Source: Adiantum capillus-veneris (Eukaryota > Streptophyta > Polypodiopsida > Polypodiales > Pteridaceae). Taken from it: 64,000 nucleotides of DNA. Both the position numbers and the translations under genes were made by a program. Positions within the stretch are counted from its first letter, which is position 1; every line of letters starts with the position of its first letter. Location: contig CM043958.1 in NCBI GenBank assembly GCA_014529385.2, positions 86,560,525-86,624,524 of the forward strand, given 5' to 3'. The notes under the pieces were generated by a model, which made no database searches, had not been told where the DNA came from, and worked only from the letters and a program-made list of their open reading frames with translations. Below are positions 33,782 to 45,357 of the stretch, in pieces.

Positions 33782-36700
33782 ATGGCTGGATCACAGGACA
33801 CTGCTCTTTACAATATCAAGAAGCTGGATGGAACCAATTTCCCATTGTGGAAGAAGCAGATTTGGCATGTGTTGGTACAAAAGAAGCAGATAAAACCTAT
33901 AAAGCTCAAGGGGATAAAACCACAAGATATGGACGAAGATGAATGGAGCAAAATGGATGAATTGGCACTTTCTACCATTATGCTGACTTTGGCAGAAAGC
34001 GTTTACTTCAATGTAGCAGACGAGATGTCGGCTTATCAAGCATGGAAAAAGCTGAGTGATCTTTATGAGAAGCAGAGTGCAGCTTCACAGGTATACTGGC
34101 TTAAGAAGCTTGTTGACTTGAAGATGAAATAAGGGACCCCTATGTCTAATCATCTGAATGAATTCAACACCATCTACAGTCAGTTGTCAGCTCAAGGTGT
34201 CAAGTTTGATGAACCTGTTAGAGCTATGTTCCTGTTGATTACATTGCCGGAAAGTTGGGACACTTTTCGCACAACTTTGAGTAATTCTGCACCTCCAGAT
34301 GGTTTGACCATAGCAGGTGTAGAAGGCAGTCTGCTTATTGAAGAAACCAACAGAAAGACAATGGACAAAGGCAAAGGAACAGCCTTAGTTGTCAGGGGAA
34401 GGACCAAAGACAAGTACAAAGGTGGAAAGAGGGGTCAGTCTCGTAGCAAGTCCCGCAGTGCTAAAGGCAAGAGTGACATAGAATGCTACCATTGTGGCAA
34501 GAAGGGTCACATGAAAAGAGACTGCAATGAATGGAAATCAAAAAAAGGCAAAGAGAAAGCAGAAGACCATGGTGAGAAGAAAAAGCCTTCAGTGAAGATT
34601 CAAGAAATAAATGTGACAAACACTGTTGCAGAGGATGACAATCTAGTGTCAGGAGATATCTACTTCTTGAAAAATACAATGGACTCAGCTCTCTTACAGC
34701 ATCTGATGGAAATGCACTGAGTGACTGGATTATAGACTCAGGGGCATCACTTCATGTGTCTCCAAACAACGAGTGGTTTACCTCTTATGTGACCACTAAA
34801 GATCATGTTCGGCTAGGCAATGGGCAGACATGTGAGATCTTAGGTGTTGGAGATGTTCAATTGAAGTTTCATAATGGCTCTTCTTTCATGCTGAAGAATG
34901 TGAGACATGTTCCCGCAATTACAAAGAGCTTGATCAACATAGGTTTACTTGATGATGCTGGCTACGTCACCACTTTTGGACAGAATATGTGGAAGATATC
35001 CAAGGGTTCTATGACAGAAGCACATGGAGTAAAGTCTGGAGGACTTTACATGATTTATGTATCAAATGTCTCTAAAAATGTAATCAATGTAACCGAGCAG
35101 CCGAACGTTTCTTTGTGGCATAGCCGATTAGGACATATGTCCGAGAAGGGAATGGAGATCTTGTCTCGTTCTGGTTATTTTCCTGGCTTGTCATTTAATG
35201 ATTTTGAATTCTGTGAACATTGTCTGTATGGTAAGCAAACAAAACATCCATATAAGCATAGAAGCAGTAGAAGAGATACACAATTGGCACTTGTTCATAG
35301 TGATTTGTGTGGACCTATGCCTAACCTATCTCTAGGGGGGGATTCTTACTTTATGACATCTATAAATGATTACTCGAGGAAAGTATGGGTTTACTTTCTC
35401 AAGCACAAGGATGAAGCGTTTAGTGTTTTCAAAACGTTTGTGACACTTGTGGAGAATCAGAGTGGCAAGAGGCTTAAATGCTTACGCACTGACAATGGTG
35501 GAGAGTATGTTTCAAAGTCCTTTCAGGACTTTTGTGAGTCAAAAGGTATAAAACGTGAACTTACTGCTTCTTACAATCGTCCTCAAAATGGTGTTGCTGA
35601 GAGGATGAATAGGACCATACAAGAGAAGGTCAGAAGTATGTTGTCTAATGCACAACTGCCAAATGGGTTTTGGGCTGAAGCTGTATCAACAGCTGTTCAT
35701 CTTATAAATAGATCTCCTAGCAAGGTTTTGCAGAAGGATTCAGTGGCAGAGATGGTATGGTCAGGCAAAATGCCCTCATACAAGCATCTCAGAGTCTTTG
35801 GCTGTGAGGCATATACTCATGTTCCAAAGGAATTTAGGAACAAACTTGAGCCAAAGAGTAGAAAGTGCATCTTTCTAGGCTATGGTAATTCTCGTGAGAT
35901 GGGGTATAGACTTTGGGATCCCGAATCCAGAAAGGTTATCCGCAACAATGATGTTCACTTTAATGAAGCCAAATATCATTCTAAACGAGAGAGGGTTGAG
36001 GAGATTAGAAGAGTTGTCTTCCAAGAAGATGGACCTGCACGTGCAAGACAAAATGTCAGGGGTCAAGAGGAGTAAGGACAGGATAGAGTGGAACCACAGG
36101 TTGTGGCTGAGCCTGAGCCACCTATTGTGCGTAAATCTGGACATATCACGCGACCTCCGGATAGGTTTGTTCCATCTATGAACTATCTCATGTTGACTGA
36201 TTGCAATGAGCCTTCATGTTACAAGGAAGCAGTGCAAATGAAGGACTCCGGGAATTGGCAATTGGCCATGCAGTCAGAGATGACAGCTCTGCATAAAAAC
36301 CAGACATGGAAGCTAATTAAATTACCACAGGGCAAAAAGGCTCTACCTTGTAAATGGGTTTACAGGTATAAGATCACCGCTCATGATAGTCAGCCAAAGT
36401 ACAAAGCAAGGCCACTTGCCAAGGGATTTAAGCAAGAACAAGGCATTGACTTTGATGAAGTCTTCTCTCCGATGGTCAAAATGACTACATTGAGATGCTT
36501 TCTTGCATTGGTTGCCATATTAGATTTGGTGTTGCACCAAATGGATGTCAACACAGCGTTCTTGCGTAATGATTTAGATGTGGAAATTTACATGCAGCAG
36601 CCAGAAGGGTTTGTTGAGAAAGGCAAGGAAGATTTGGTATCCCAGTTGTTAAAGAGTCTTTATGGCTTAAAACAATCACCGAGGGCATGGTACCATAAGT

Positions 36701-37761
36701 TCCACAAGTTTATGCTTTCTCAAGGCTACAAACGTAGTGAGTTCGATCACTGTCTATATACAAAGAAGGCTAAGGATGGCAGTTGGCTGATCCTTATTTT
36801 GTATGTGGATGACATGTTGATTGCTGGCAAGCACTTGGAAGAAATTTCAGCTTTGAAGTCAAAGATGGCAAAATCGTTTGACATGAAAGACATGGGTGAG
36901 GCAAGTCATATACTTGGTATGCGCATTGGGAGAGACAGATCAAAGAAGTTGATTTGGTTATCTCAAACAGAGTATATTGACAAGGTTTTGCAACGTTTCA
37001 ATATGGAGAAGGGAAAGGAATTGAGTGTTCGATTGCCACCATATGTGAAACTTAGCAAACAAGATTGTCCTGTGTCTGAGGAAGAACAGGCTGAAATGGA
37101 TAAGATTCCATATGCTTTTGCAGTGGGTAGTTTGATGTATGCAATGATTGCTACTCACCCAGACATTGCATTTGCAGTGGGAGTAGTAAGTCGATACATG
37201 TCAAACCCAGGCAAGAAACATTGGGAGGCAGTGAAAGGAATATTGAGATACCTGAAAGCTAGAAAGAGTATGCGTATATGCTATGGGAGTCAGGAGCTAA
37301 GTGTAAAGGGTTTTACAGACTCAGATTATGCAGGTGACTTAGACAACCGAAGGTCTACGTCAGGGTATGTCTTTACATTGGCTGGTGGAGCAGTATCATG
37401 GCGTTCTAGATTACAAGATTGTGTTACTCAGTCTACTACAGAGGCTGAATATGTTGCAGCATTAGAGGCATGCAAAGAATCAATTTGGCTTACTCGACTA
37501 GTAATAGATTTGGGAATCAAAGAAGAGATGCATGTGTTATATTGTGATAGTCAAAGTGCTATACAATTGGCTCGCAATCCAGTTTATCACTCAAAGACAA
37601 AGCATGTGGATGTGAAGTATCATTTCATCAAGGAAATGCTCGAGGATAAGCAACTTCAGCTTGTCAAAGTTCACACCACAGAAAATCCTGCTGATCTACT
37701 TACAAAAGGACTTCCCTCAGAGAGCTTTGCGCATTTTCTTAAGCAGTTAGGTGTAGAATAG
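33782..37761 (+). pseudogene. Copia-A gag-pol polyprotein (Tork/Tnt1-like)
   Basis: The start ATG at 33782 (MAGSQDTALYNIKKLDG) fits copia gag. Breaks: TAA at 34130-34132 in frame; a one-base loss in the A-run 34670-34674, after which the frame changes; TAA at 36073-36075 in frame. Domains: gag to 34340; knuckle CYHCGKKGHMKRDC 34484-34525; protease DSGASLH near 34737-34757 with intact active site; GAG-pre-integrase near 35110-35235. The integrase core has HSDLCGP, TDNGGEY and VAERMNRT. Reverse transcriptase lies at 36300-37050 with YVDD at 36802-36813, and RNase H at 37300-37720. All catalytic residues I could check are present. Three breaks stop one continuous protein. Confidence 0.93.
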
Positions 37762-37839
37762 TACATCACTTCTCTACATCTCTTGTATATTAGCTTGTAT
37801 AGTAGCTTCTCTCACACTTAAAGTACCACATTGGACTTT

Positions 37840-37850
37840 AAGTGGGAGGT
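37840..37850 (+). other. Copia-A polypurine tract
   Basis: AAGTGGGAGGT directly before the 3' LTR. Confidence 0.8.
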
Positions 37851-38042
37851 TGTTGGGGTACAAAGCCCAATGTGGTCGCCCAGGTAAGTGGGCGGGCCTC
37901 CAAGTATGTACACATATTCTTTTGTAAAAACCTAATAAGAACTCACTATGCTCTACACATTACAGTAGAGCGAGTTCACCATATCGTCGCGCTCTTCTTT
38001 TCGCACTCTCTCTCGCATCGCACTTCCGCTAGTAGTCCTTCA
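37851..38042 (+). repeat. Copia-A 3' LTR
   Basis: 192 bp, TGTTGGGG to CTTCA; 6 differences to the 5' LTR by eye. It is followed by the target duplication CATGA (38043-38047) and the Gypsy-C integrase. Confidence 0.92.
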
Positions 38043-38047
38043 CATGA

Positions 38048-39450
38048 GAATCCGAAATCTTTTCAGGCTCATGAGGAATGCTTGGCGGCGTGATAAGGTC
38101 AACCAACACACCTGTGTCAATGACATTATCATTTTGTCCTAGCTGTTTTCATAAACGGCTAACATGAAAAAAAGGATGAGCTCGTGAGTGCTCTGGAAGA
38201 GCTAACTTATAGGCCACTTGACCTATACGTTTGAGAATGGTAAATGGTCCACAATAGCGTGGTGAAATTTTAGCAGATTCTCTCGTCTTCAGACTTTCTG
38301 AATGCTCCGAAACTTTGAGGAAAACCTTGTCTCCTTCTTCGAAAGTAGCAAGACGTCGATGCTCATTTGCGTACTTCTTATATCGATCTTGAGCTTGCTT
38401 AACATTCTGTCGAGCAACTTGAAGCATGTCAAAATGGTCTTGGAGAAAATCCTTCGCTTGTTGTATCTTCTCCTTAGCCAACCCCATCGTAATGGGTGAT
38501 CTAGGTTGAAATCCATACAAAATCATAAATGGACTAAACCTTGTAGTCACATGCTTTGAACTACTATAAGAAAATTCCAATATAGGTAAGCAGTCCTCCC
38601 AATTGGTTTGATTCTTGCTAACGTACGCTCGTAGCATATCCTCTAGCACTTAATTAACTCTTTCTGTTTGACCATCCGTTTTTGGATGATCACCCATACT
38701 TAGATTAAGTTTAGTTTCCAACTTTTGGAACACAGCTCTCTAGAAGTGATTATCGAACTTTCGATCTCTGTCACTAATGATACTAGCTGGAAGACCATAG
38801 AGTTTATATATATGCTCTACAAATAGCCGTGCTAATTTCGGTGTCTTAACCGTAGTCTTAGTGGGAATGAATTGATCTATCTTTGTGAGACGGTCTACCA
38901 TTACCCAAATGGCATCATGGTCACCATTTGTAGTAGGTAGTCCTACTACAAAATCCATAGAGATACTCTCCCACTTACCTTGTGGAATCTCTAAAGGATG
39001 TAAAAGGCCACCTACCTTGAGGCGCTCTGCCTCATTAACTTGGCACTGTTGGCAGTTAGTACGTATTCTTGAGTATCATGATGTAAGCCCGGCCAATAAA
39101 ATTGCCGTCGAACCAAGGCATACGTCTTACGAATACCTGGATGACCAACACTTGGACTATTGTGACACTCAAATAAGATTTGGCGTCTAGTGTCTGAGTC
39201 CTTTGGCACACGTACTCTACCTTTGTGGAGTAAGTAGCCATCATCAATGGAAAATTTTTTCCATCGCTTAAGCTCTTCCTGAGTAGGGGTGGAGCTCTGT
39301 GTGTTGGAATTTCTATCTGCGCGTGCAGAGACATGTTGATCTAGCTGTTCAGAGACATTTGAGTGTGAGGGATCCCTTTTTAAAATTGCACTCCACACTT
39401 TAGCATATGATTGATCTTGTGCACACTTGCCACGTAATGACTCCAAAAAT
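38048..39450 (-). pseudogene. Gypsy-C integrase
   Basis: On the minus strand the zinc-binding region is at 39200-39040, with HxxxxxH (HNSPSVGH). The second Cys pair has decayed, reading LTANSA where a CxxC is usual. The core follows: Asp in MDFVVGLP near 38956, Asp in SDRDRKF near 38775. The stretch that should carry the catalytic Glu, between about 38740 and 38650, is broken by frameshifts. The C-terminal part is open at 38649-38149, with CGPFTILKRIGQVAYKLALP near 38260-38200 and HPFFHVSRL. The frame then ran into the chromodomain now at 27740-27903. Confidence 0.85.
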
Positions 39451-39485
39451 CCACTCTTTAGTTCCGTGAAAGCAAGTGAATTAAT

Positions 39486-41081
39486 CTAAGGCATCGGACT
39501 TAGTGCATCCGCTACTACATTATATCCCCCCTTGCGATATCGTAGCTTACAATCATAATCTTGAAGGATTTCTGTCCATTTAGCTTTACGGCCCTTCAAG
39601 TCTGTTTGAGTACTAAACCATTTGATACTCTCATGGTCAAAAACTACTTCATACTCGGCACCATATAAATAGTGTCGCCACTTTCGTAAAGCGTGAATTA
39701 TGGCATAGAGCTCTCTCATATAGACAAAATAATTCTGTTAATCTCTATCTAACTTTTTACTTTCAACCAATTGCTTTATCACTAGCATCAGTCTCTACCA
39801 CAAACGGCTTAAATTGGTCAACGATTGCTAGGATGGGAGCAGTGGCTATAGCTACCTTGAGCTGTTCAAAACTGCGTTTTTGGGCTTCTTCCCAAGAGAA
39901 GGTCTTACCTTTTGCTTAAGTTGATCCGTCATAGGAACAATGATTTTGGCATAGTCACGTATATACTGTCGATAAAATCCATCCATGCCTAAAAATAATT
40001 GAAGCTCCTCAACCGTGTTGGGATGTGGCCATCAAAGAATGGAGCAACCTTGTTAGTGTCTATCTTGATGCCAGAATAAGAGATCACATGACCGAGGTAA
40101 TGTATCTCTATTTTAAAGAAATCGCACTTGCTTTGCTTAGCATACAACACGTGACCTCGTAGCTGTTCAAATACTAATCGTAAGTGTTCTATATGTTCAT
40201 CTTCAGTCTTACTGTAAATGAGAATGTCATCAAGGAAAACCACAACAAATTTTCCAAGATAGGGACGTAAGACACTATCTATGAGTGCCATAAATGTAGC
40301 TGGAGCATTGCTTAGACCAAAAGGCATAACCAAAAATTCAAAATGCCCGAACCGTGTTCTAAAGGCAGTTTTGGAGATATCTTGTAGTAGGATACGTACC
40401 TGGTGGTATCTTGAACAAAGATCTATCTTTGTATAGTATCTTGCCCTATGGAGTTGATCAAACAACTCATCCACTCGAGGCAGAGGATACTTGTTCTTGA
40501 TGTTATCGCATTTAATTTGCGATAATCTACGCACATGCGCATAGTACCATCTTTCTTTTTTACCAATAGAATCGGTGATGCCCAAGGCGAAGTGCTAAGT
40601 TTAATGAAACCACGAGCGAGGTAGTCAGCCAACTGACTCTCAACCTCCTTGGCTTCTTTAGCACTCATACGTAAGGTGGTTTACTCAACATCGGTTTAGT
40701 GCCCAGCAAGACATCTATGCCATGCTGCACATCACGTGTAGGGGGTAAACCCGGTGGTAAATCACTTGAGAACACATCACTATACTCCATGAGTAAGTAA
40801 GTTAGTTTTTGCCATGCAAAAGGAGAAAGTAAACTAGAGTTATGCTGGGATGGATAATTTTGTAATTCCTGTAATGTTTGTTTTACAACAGTTGCACGTT
40901 GCTCTATAGAATTAAAATTGAGAGCACTTTGCTCATTAGATTTGTTAACACTTTGTTTATCATGAGAATTCATTGCACTTTGCATACCATTAGAATTCAT
41001 TGCACTTTGCATACCATTACTAGAATTCACCGCACTTTGCTCTTGAGAATTCACAAGACGTGGAGACAAGCAGTAACACAA
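39486..41081 (-). pseudogene. Gypsy-C reverse transcriptase and RNase H
   Basis: The minus strand reads a linker with a repeated SNGMQSAMN unit (41060-40920) and the polymerase entry DLPPGLPPTRDVQHGI near 40760-40715. The fingers/palm follow ([19 protein letters not shown] near 40560-40505; [12 protein letters not shown] near 40330-40295) with catalytic FLDD at 40237-40226. Then come [10 protein letters not shown] near 40095-40065 and RNase H at 39719-39486 with VVADALSPMP. Frameshifts are near 40585-40500 and 39985, and more are in the thumb/RNase H junction (39980-39720). Confidence 0.87.
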
Positions 41082-41199
41082 AAAGACTTCATCTATTAAA
41101 TCTGCTTTCTACAGAATGAAAGCTCGACTGTACATATAAGAGGTGCAGATGGTATGTTTTTATCACCAAGAAAAAGCAATGTTGACCATTGGCCATAAA

Positions 41200-41600
41200 G
41201 GATAAGGAATTGTGTTCATAACTAGTGTGCAATGTGTTTCCTAAACCATGCAACCACTTCGTCCTAAAACTACATCAGCACGGTCCATGTTCATAACTTG
41301 GAAGTCAAGGGTCATCGTATGATCTTGAACAATAAGCTCAACCCCTTGAACTACCGTGTACCATACTTCTTTATCATTCCCAGACATCTGCTCCACCACA
41401 TACTTGTGAGAGCAGGGAGTCTGTGTAAGCTCCAATTTCTTGACTAGTTTATAGTTCAAGAAGTTATGAGTTGCACCATCGTCCACTAAAATACGAACAC
41501 GTTGTCCGTTAATAGTGCCATGCATGCGAATCAAATCATGGGGGCCAAAGGTAGGCTGCCGCATTGAAGCAGGCACACAACACTTGTGCTTTTCTTCCAT
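41200..41600 (-). pseudogene. Gypsy-C aspartic protease
   Basis: The minus-strand frame 41600-41241 reads INGQRVRILVDDGATHNFLN near 41525-41465 and DVVLGRSGC near 41265. The active site is Asp-Asp-Gly where gypsy proteases usually have Asp-Ser-Gly or Asp-Thr-Gly. The rest of the retropepsin fold is readable without stops for about 119 residues. Confidence 0.78.
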
Positions 41601-41609
41601 ATGAAGAAC

Positions 41610-42802
41610 CTCTATAGCACAATATTTAGGAGATGAATCTCATGTGAGGCAATGCACTGTGTGCATGGCATTTTCTTTGCCTTGCAAAAGAGGACAATAT
41701 TTCTTGTTATCTTGGTCCGAAAGACATCTAAAACACAAATTGTGTTTCTTTGCACGCTCAAAATCAGCAGTGCTGAGAGACCCATGCGGAGTATCTCGTG
41801 ATTGCTTAGGCTTCCTAGCCTTTTGTGGGCGTGGAGAGGTAGATTGTTTCTTATTCCTCTTCGAACGTGTGGAAGATCTACCTCACCATTGGCTCTTAGC
41901 CACATTGCTCTTAGAAAAATTATTCTTAGAGTAAGGAACATTTCCTTTCCTCTCTTGTTCATCATCATATTTTTGCGCATGATTGATGGCTTCTTCCAAA
42001 GTTTTTGGATGTTGGGTCTTGACATGAAGACGATAGTCTTTGTCAAGACCCCTATTAAAACCCTTATCTTTTGGAATTCATCTATACCTTCTAGTTTTAA
42101 TATGATTTTTTGATACTTTGAAAGGTACTGTGTGAGAGAGAGAGGCCAGACATGTGGCATGCATCCCATGCTAACCAATTCTTATCTTCTTCATTGGAGT
42201 CCAAAAACTCTTTGGAGAAAGAAGCTTGAAACACAACCCAAGACGGAGGACAAGCATCTATTGGAAATGTTATCCACCACTTATAGGCCTTGCCTTTAAG
42301 AGATAGGCTTATTTCCATAGTTGTCTTTATATCCGGGGTGTGTCTCAATCATGAATATCACTCCATTTGTGTAAGAACGTATTGACCGCATCCTTGTTGC
42401 GATCACGCTCTTCCCCATGAAACTCAGGAATGGTGATATTCTTAAGTAATGCATTGCTACCTTCTACATCTTCTGTAGCACTTGTCTCTTGGACTCCTCG
42501 AGTCGTGCGAGCTTGGTTCCCTTGAACCGTGCCACTTGTGGCTCCTTGAGTTGTCTATGAATTCATAAATTTCACAAGTAACTCCGTAAGATTGGTAAAA
42601 TTTACATTGAGTGCAGAGAGGTTGCTTTCAAGTACGCTTTGGTGATGTTCCAAAGTCTTGAAAGAAGCCATATCTACAAGCCCATGATCTCCTAGATCAT
42701 CAACATCATGCATATTAGTGTCAACAGCACCCATGGTGTCCTGCTTTTAATCACGTGCTCAAAATCAAACGTGTGTGTAGGTGGGATATCCTCACTGGCC
42801 AT
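41610..42802 (-). pseudogene. Gypsy-C gag
   Basis: The most likely start is the minus-strand ATG at 42802 (MASEDIPPTHTF). After a frameshift the protein is readable from an ATG at 42734 (MGAVDTNMHDVDD). The capsid-like core is at 42345-42150 (GKAYKWWITFP, ASFSKEFLDS), followed by broken frames and one CX2C-containing knuckle (LCFRCLSDQDNKKYC near 41740-41695). Stops occur near 42556 and 42345. Confidence 0.72.
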
Positions 42803-43164
42803 GGTAAACATACACTAATGCAAAGAGAGAAAAAACTGACAACTCGTACCTTGAGAAATTGAAGTCTTTGTTTTTTGTATGCCCCGCAATTTGCGTTGCA
42901 TGCGAACTTCGCTTTGCGAAAATTTGAGCGCTTCACTTGTCGTTCGTTTGTAAGAACACCTTTGATGATTCTTCACAAAAACTCGTCGTTTTTGTGAAGG
43001 CTTTTATTCACTTTGAAAGGAAAAAAGAAATTTTGGAGGAAAACTTGCCTTACTCCAAGAAGTGAAAAGGAAGGGTGAAGCTACTTCCTTTAAGTTTGAA
43101 GCTTTCCCTTTCCTTTTAGTTTTCCTTCCAACACAAGTAGACTATCTTTCCTTGTTATACAAGA

Positions 43165-43240
43165 AGGGCCAATAGCTTGATGGTAAAGCATTGGCCTCTT
43201 ACCCTCATGGGGTGCGTTCAACCCTCCTTCATGCAAGGGT
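43165..43240 (+). other. tRNA-like pol III promoter block, possible SINE head
   Basis: TAGCTTGATGG at 43173-43183 fits the A box and GTTCAACCC at 43216-43224 fits the B box exactly, 32 bp apart. The bases between resemble a tRNA anticodon arm (GGCCTCTTACC, Lys-like), but the stems are imperfect, so this is not a working tRNA gene. It sits inside the Gypsy-C leader, on the opposite strand. It could be the head of a SINE inserted there or a chance relic. I could not find a matching tail or flanking duplication. Confidence 0.45.
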
Positions 43241-43525
43241 TAAGCGGGCCTCCTGCGCGCACAACCAACAGTGCCAATGGAAGCCTTCGGAGCCTCGGTG
43301 TGGTCGAGTTTGCCTTGGTTGCCCACCTTAGTAGTGTGCTATGGAGGGCGGCCGCAGTCGACTGTCGCTGCCTATCCACGCGTTGCTCGCACTGAAAACT
43401 GTGTCTGCCTTCTTTTTGCTGCACAACGGAGCTGTCATTGTCTATGAAACGTGGGAGAGGAGCAGTGCGTCGCACGCACATGCAACCTACTTTTTGCCCC
43501 CTCCCAAAAATAGCTCGGATACTAG

Positions 43526-43648
43526 TGAAAGGGCGGTCGTAATGCATGTGCTAGTCTCCACCCAACCGTGCTATCTTATAGCCTCCCCCTAGCGTACACA
43601 CTGTCCGGCCGTGCCGGTGGCCTTGCCCATAGGACCCATGTCCTTACA
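43526..43648 (-). repeat. Gypsy-C 5' LTR
   Basis: 123 bp. On the minus strand it is followed by TAGTATCCGAGCT (43524-43512), a decayed TGGTATCAGAGCT-like primer site. Confidence 0.87.
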
Positions 43649-43975
43649 CTGCGAATGCACATAGAAAATGCACAGTAGTCATACAACAAGTGGGAGCAAA
43701 AGGCTCTTCATAATCTATGCCTTTTTGCTGTGTATAACCCTTTGCAATAAGTCAAGCCTTATAGCTATCAATCTCACCATCCGGATTGCGTTTCAACTCG
43801 TAAACCCACTTCGTACCAATGGCCTTTTTTCCAGGAGGCGGATCACATAAATTCCATGTGTCATTTTCTATAAGTGCATCATATTCTGAGTGCATGGCAG
43901 CCATCCATTTTTTTGAATTTTGTGCGTCATCTCGATCAATTTTCAACTTTCTACCATCAAATTTTTAGTTTTTCA
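43649..43975 (-). pseudogene. Copia-D, 5' part of reverse transcriptase
   Basis: On the minus strand it reads WMAAMHSEYDALIENDTWNL near 43915-43855, then the lysine-rich KAIGTKWVYELK and KGYTQQKGIDYEE near 43750-43710. It ends at HFLCAFA at 43649, exactly where 27616 continues with HFGGVVTDFLN. The best relative in the window is Copia-E at 22540-22840. The right end fades near 43975; integrase, gag and LTR of this element are not found. Confidence 0.85.
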
Positions 43976-44360
43976 AAGTTATGGTTGTTTTTGCCAAAAT
44001 ATAGATTTTAGTAGATTTTGCCAGATCTTTCAGTTCAAATTTGATAGTAGTAGTTTCTACTTACCTTACTCCTAAGTACTGAAATGAAACTAGCAACAAA
44101 AACAAACAAAACATTATAAAATAAAGTCAAAATCTGAAAGTAACGACAAAACCGAAGAATGAAATGCTTCTGGCTATCTCACTCACAATTCTCTTTACCT
44201 CTGAAGAATAGATCTAGCAAGTCCTCGACTTGTAGACTCTACCAAGCACTAAACCCCATGTCTAGTTGCTTGACTGCTAAGGTGTAAATGGAATGAAAGA
44301 CAAATCTTTGGAAAAGAACGCTCTAAATACGCACTAGGTCACTCACAATCTAAGTATCAT
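43976..44360. other. Leader-like sequence of a gypsy element, no gene
   Basis: No domain in any frame. It lies between the Copia-D break and the primer site at 44361-44378, so it is probably the leader of the gypsy element whose LTR follows. Confidence 0.4.
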
Positions 44361-44378
44361 TCCCCAGCAACGGCACCA
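44361..44378 (-). promoter_or_regulatory. Gypsy primer binding site
   Basis: On the minus strand it reads TGGTGCCGTTGCTGGGGA, close to the TGGCGCCGTTGCCGGGGA site of plant gypsy elements that prime with tRNA-Asp. It stands one base from the LTR end at 44380. Confidence 0.75.
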
Positions 44379-44379
44379 A

Positions 44380-45357
44380 TGTTAGCGGATCGTCGTGAAC
44401 GGACATCTATAGCATAGCTATCTAGCACTAACATAATATGTCAATACTCATGGAAGTAACTCGAATGGGGCACAGAGACTCTTTGAAGTTGTCAGTCCTC
44501 AAGAAGTGAACCTAACAAGCAAACACACCAGCTCAACAAGCAAACCACCACTGAATGATCAAAAAATTTGTAAATGTCTTTTCTCACCGCTCTAGGTCAT
44601 CACGCCATTTTGGCACTCAAACAAAGTCAAAATGCAATAAAACTTTAGGAGGAGGTCTATGATACCTAGGGGAACTATCCTACCAAGTTTGGCTGCAATC
44701 TGCAATCCAACAAGTTACCAAAATATCAATCCATCATGATCAAGGTCCTGAAAATTGCAATAGAACTATCCAAAAAGGTCGCCCTATGGTTTAGGAACAC
44801 TCTTCTAAGGTTAAAACATAAAAAAATGGTGATTTAAGCACTCAAATTTGAAGATTAGGCTGACACGTAGTCGCAAACCTCAAAAAAATTGGCCATGCTT
44901 ACACTTGAATGAAAGAGCAAAGAGAGAGGAACCCAATGCAAGTTTTGGAATTGAAAATGGATTACCCAATCATTAGTTGCGATGATTACAAGTTGGAGCT
45001 TTGTAGTCTCTTGAGCGTACATACAACAAAGCTTATTTCTCTTCAAAAGATAAGCCTCCTTTCACATTAAGGTTATTGACTTTTATACCTAGGGCTTTCT
45101 AAATGGCCAGTGGCCGGTTCACATGGACTTTTACAAATGTCATGACAGAATTACAACTCAGGGGATTTACTTGCTACTTTGGAATCAAGATTTACACAGG
45201 GTATCACTACACTAGCTTGCAAAAATAAGAGAGTACAAATGTGGTGTTTGGCTACGTGTCTAGCTAGGTGGGCGCTTGTTCAATCAATCCGCCAATAGTG
45301 TCAACAAGGGAGAAGAAGTGCAACCGCAAGGCCAATTGAAGATTCACGATCACTACA
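44380..45357 (-). repeat. Gypsy 5' LTR (about 978 bp, minus strand)
   Basis: On the minus strand it begins TGTAGTGATCG and ends CGCTAACA next to the primer site. A TATAAAA box is at 45087-45081 on the minus strand. No partner LTR is in the window, so the left boundary is firm (primer site) and the right one is inferred from the TG. Confidence 0.6.

Larger units (their letters stand above)
27904..38042 (+). mobile_element. Copia-A: full-length copia element, inserted in Gypsy-C
   Basis: The LTRs are 27904-28095 and 37851-38042, both 192 bp, TGTTGGGG to CTTCA, with 6 differences by eye. The sequence CATGA stands at 27899-27903 and at 38043-38047, a perfect 5-bp target duplication. The primer site starts at 28098 and the polypurine tract AAGTGGGAGGT is 37840-37850. 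Copia-B (29181-33773 plus GCGTA) interrupts it between leader and gag. Without that insertion the element is about 5.5 kb. Its polyprotein has two in-frame stops and one frameshift. Confidence 0.93.
27617..43648 (-). mobile_element. Gypsy-C: Ty3/gypsy chromovirus with 123-bp LTRs, inserted in Copia-D
   Basis: Both LTRs (43648 to 43526 and 27739 to 27617) begin TGTAAGGAC and end CCCTTTCA on the minus strand and differ at 7 of 123 positions by eye. Taking out the Copia-A insertion (27904-38047) leaves about 5.9 kb. Read on the minus strand the order is LTR, leader, gag, protease, reverse transcriptase, RNase H, integrase, chromodomain, G-run polypurine tract, LTR. The Copia-D bases on either side are CTGCT (27612-27616) and CTGCG (43649-43653), a 5-bp target duplication with one change. 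All reading frames are broken. Confidence 0.9.

Noticed and set aside
43173-43224. A working tRNA-Lys gene
   Set aside because: A and B boxes fit but acceptor and anticodon stems do not pair well.
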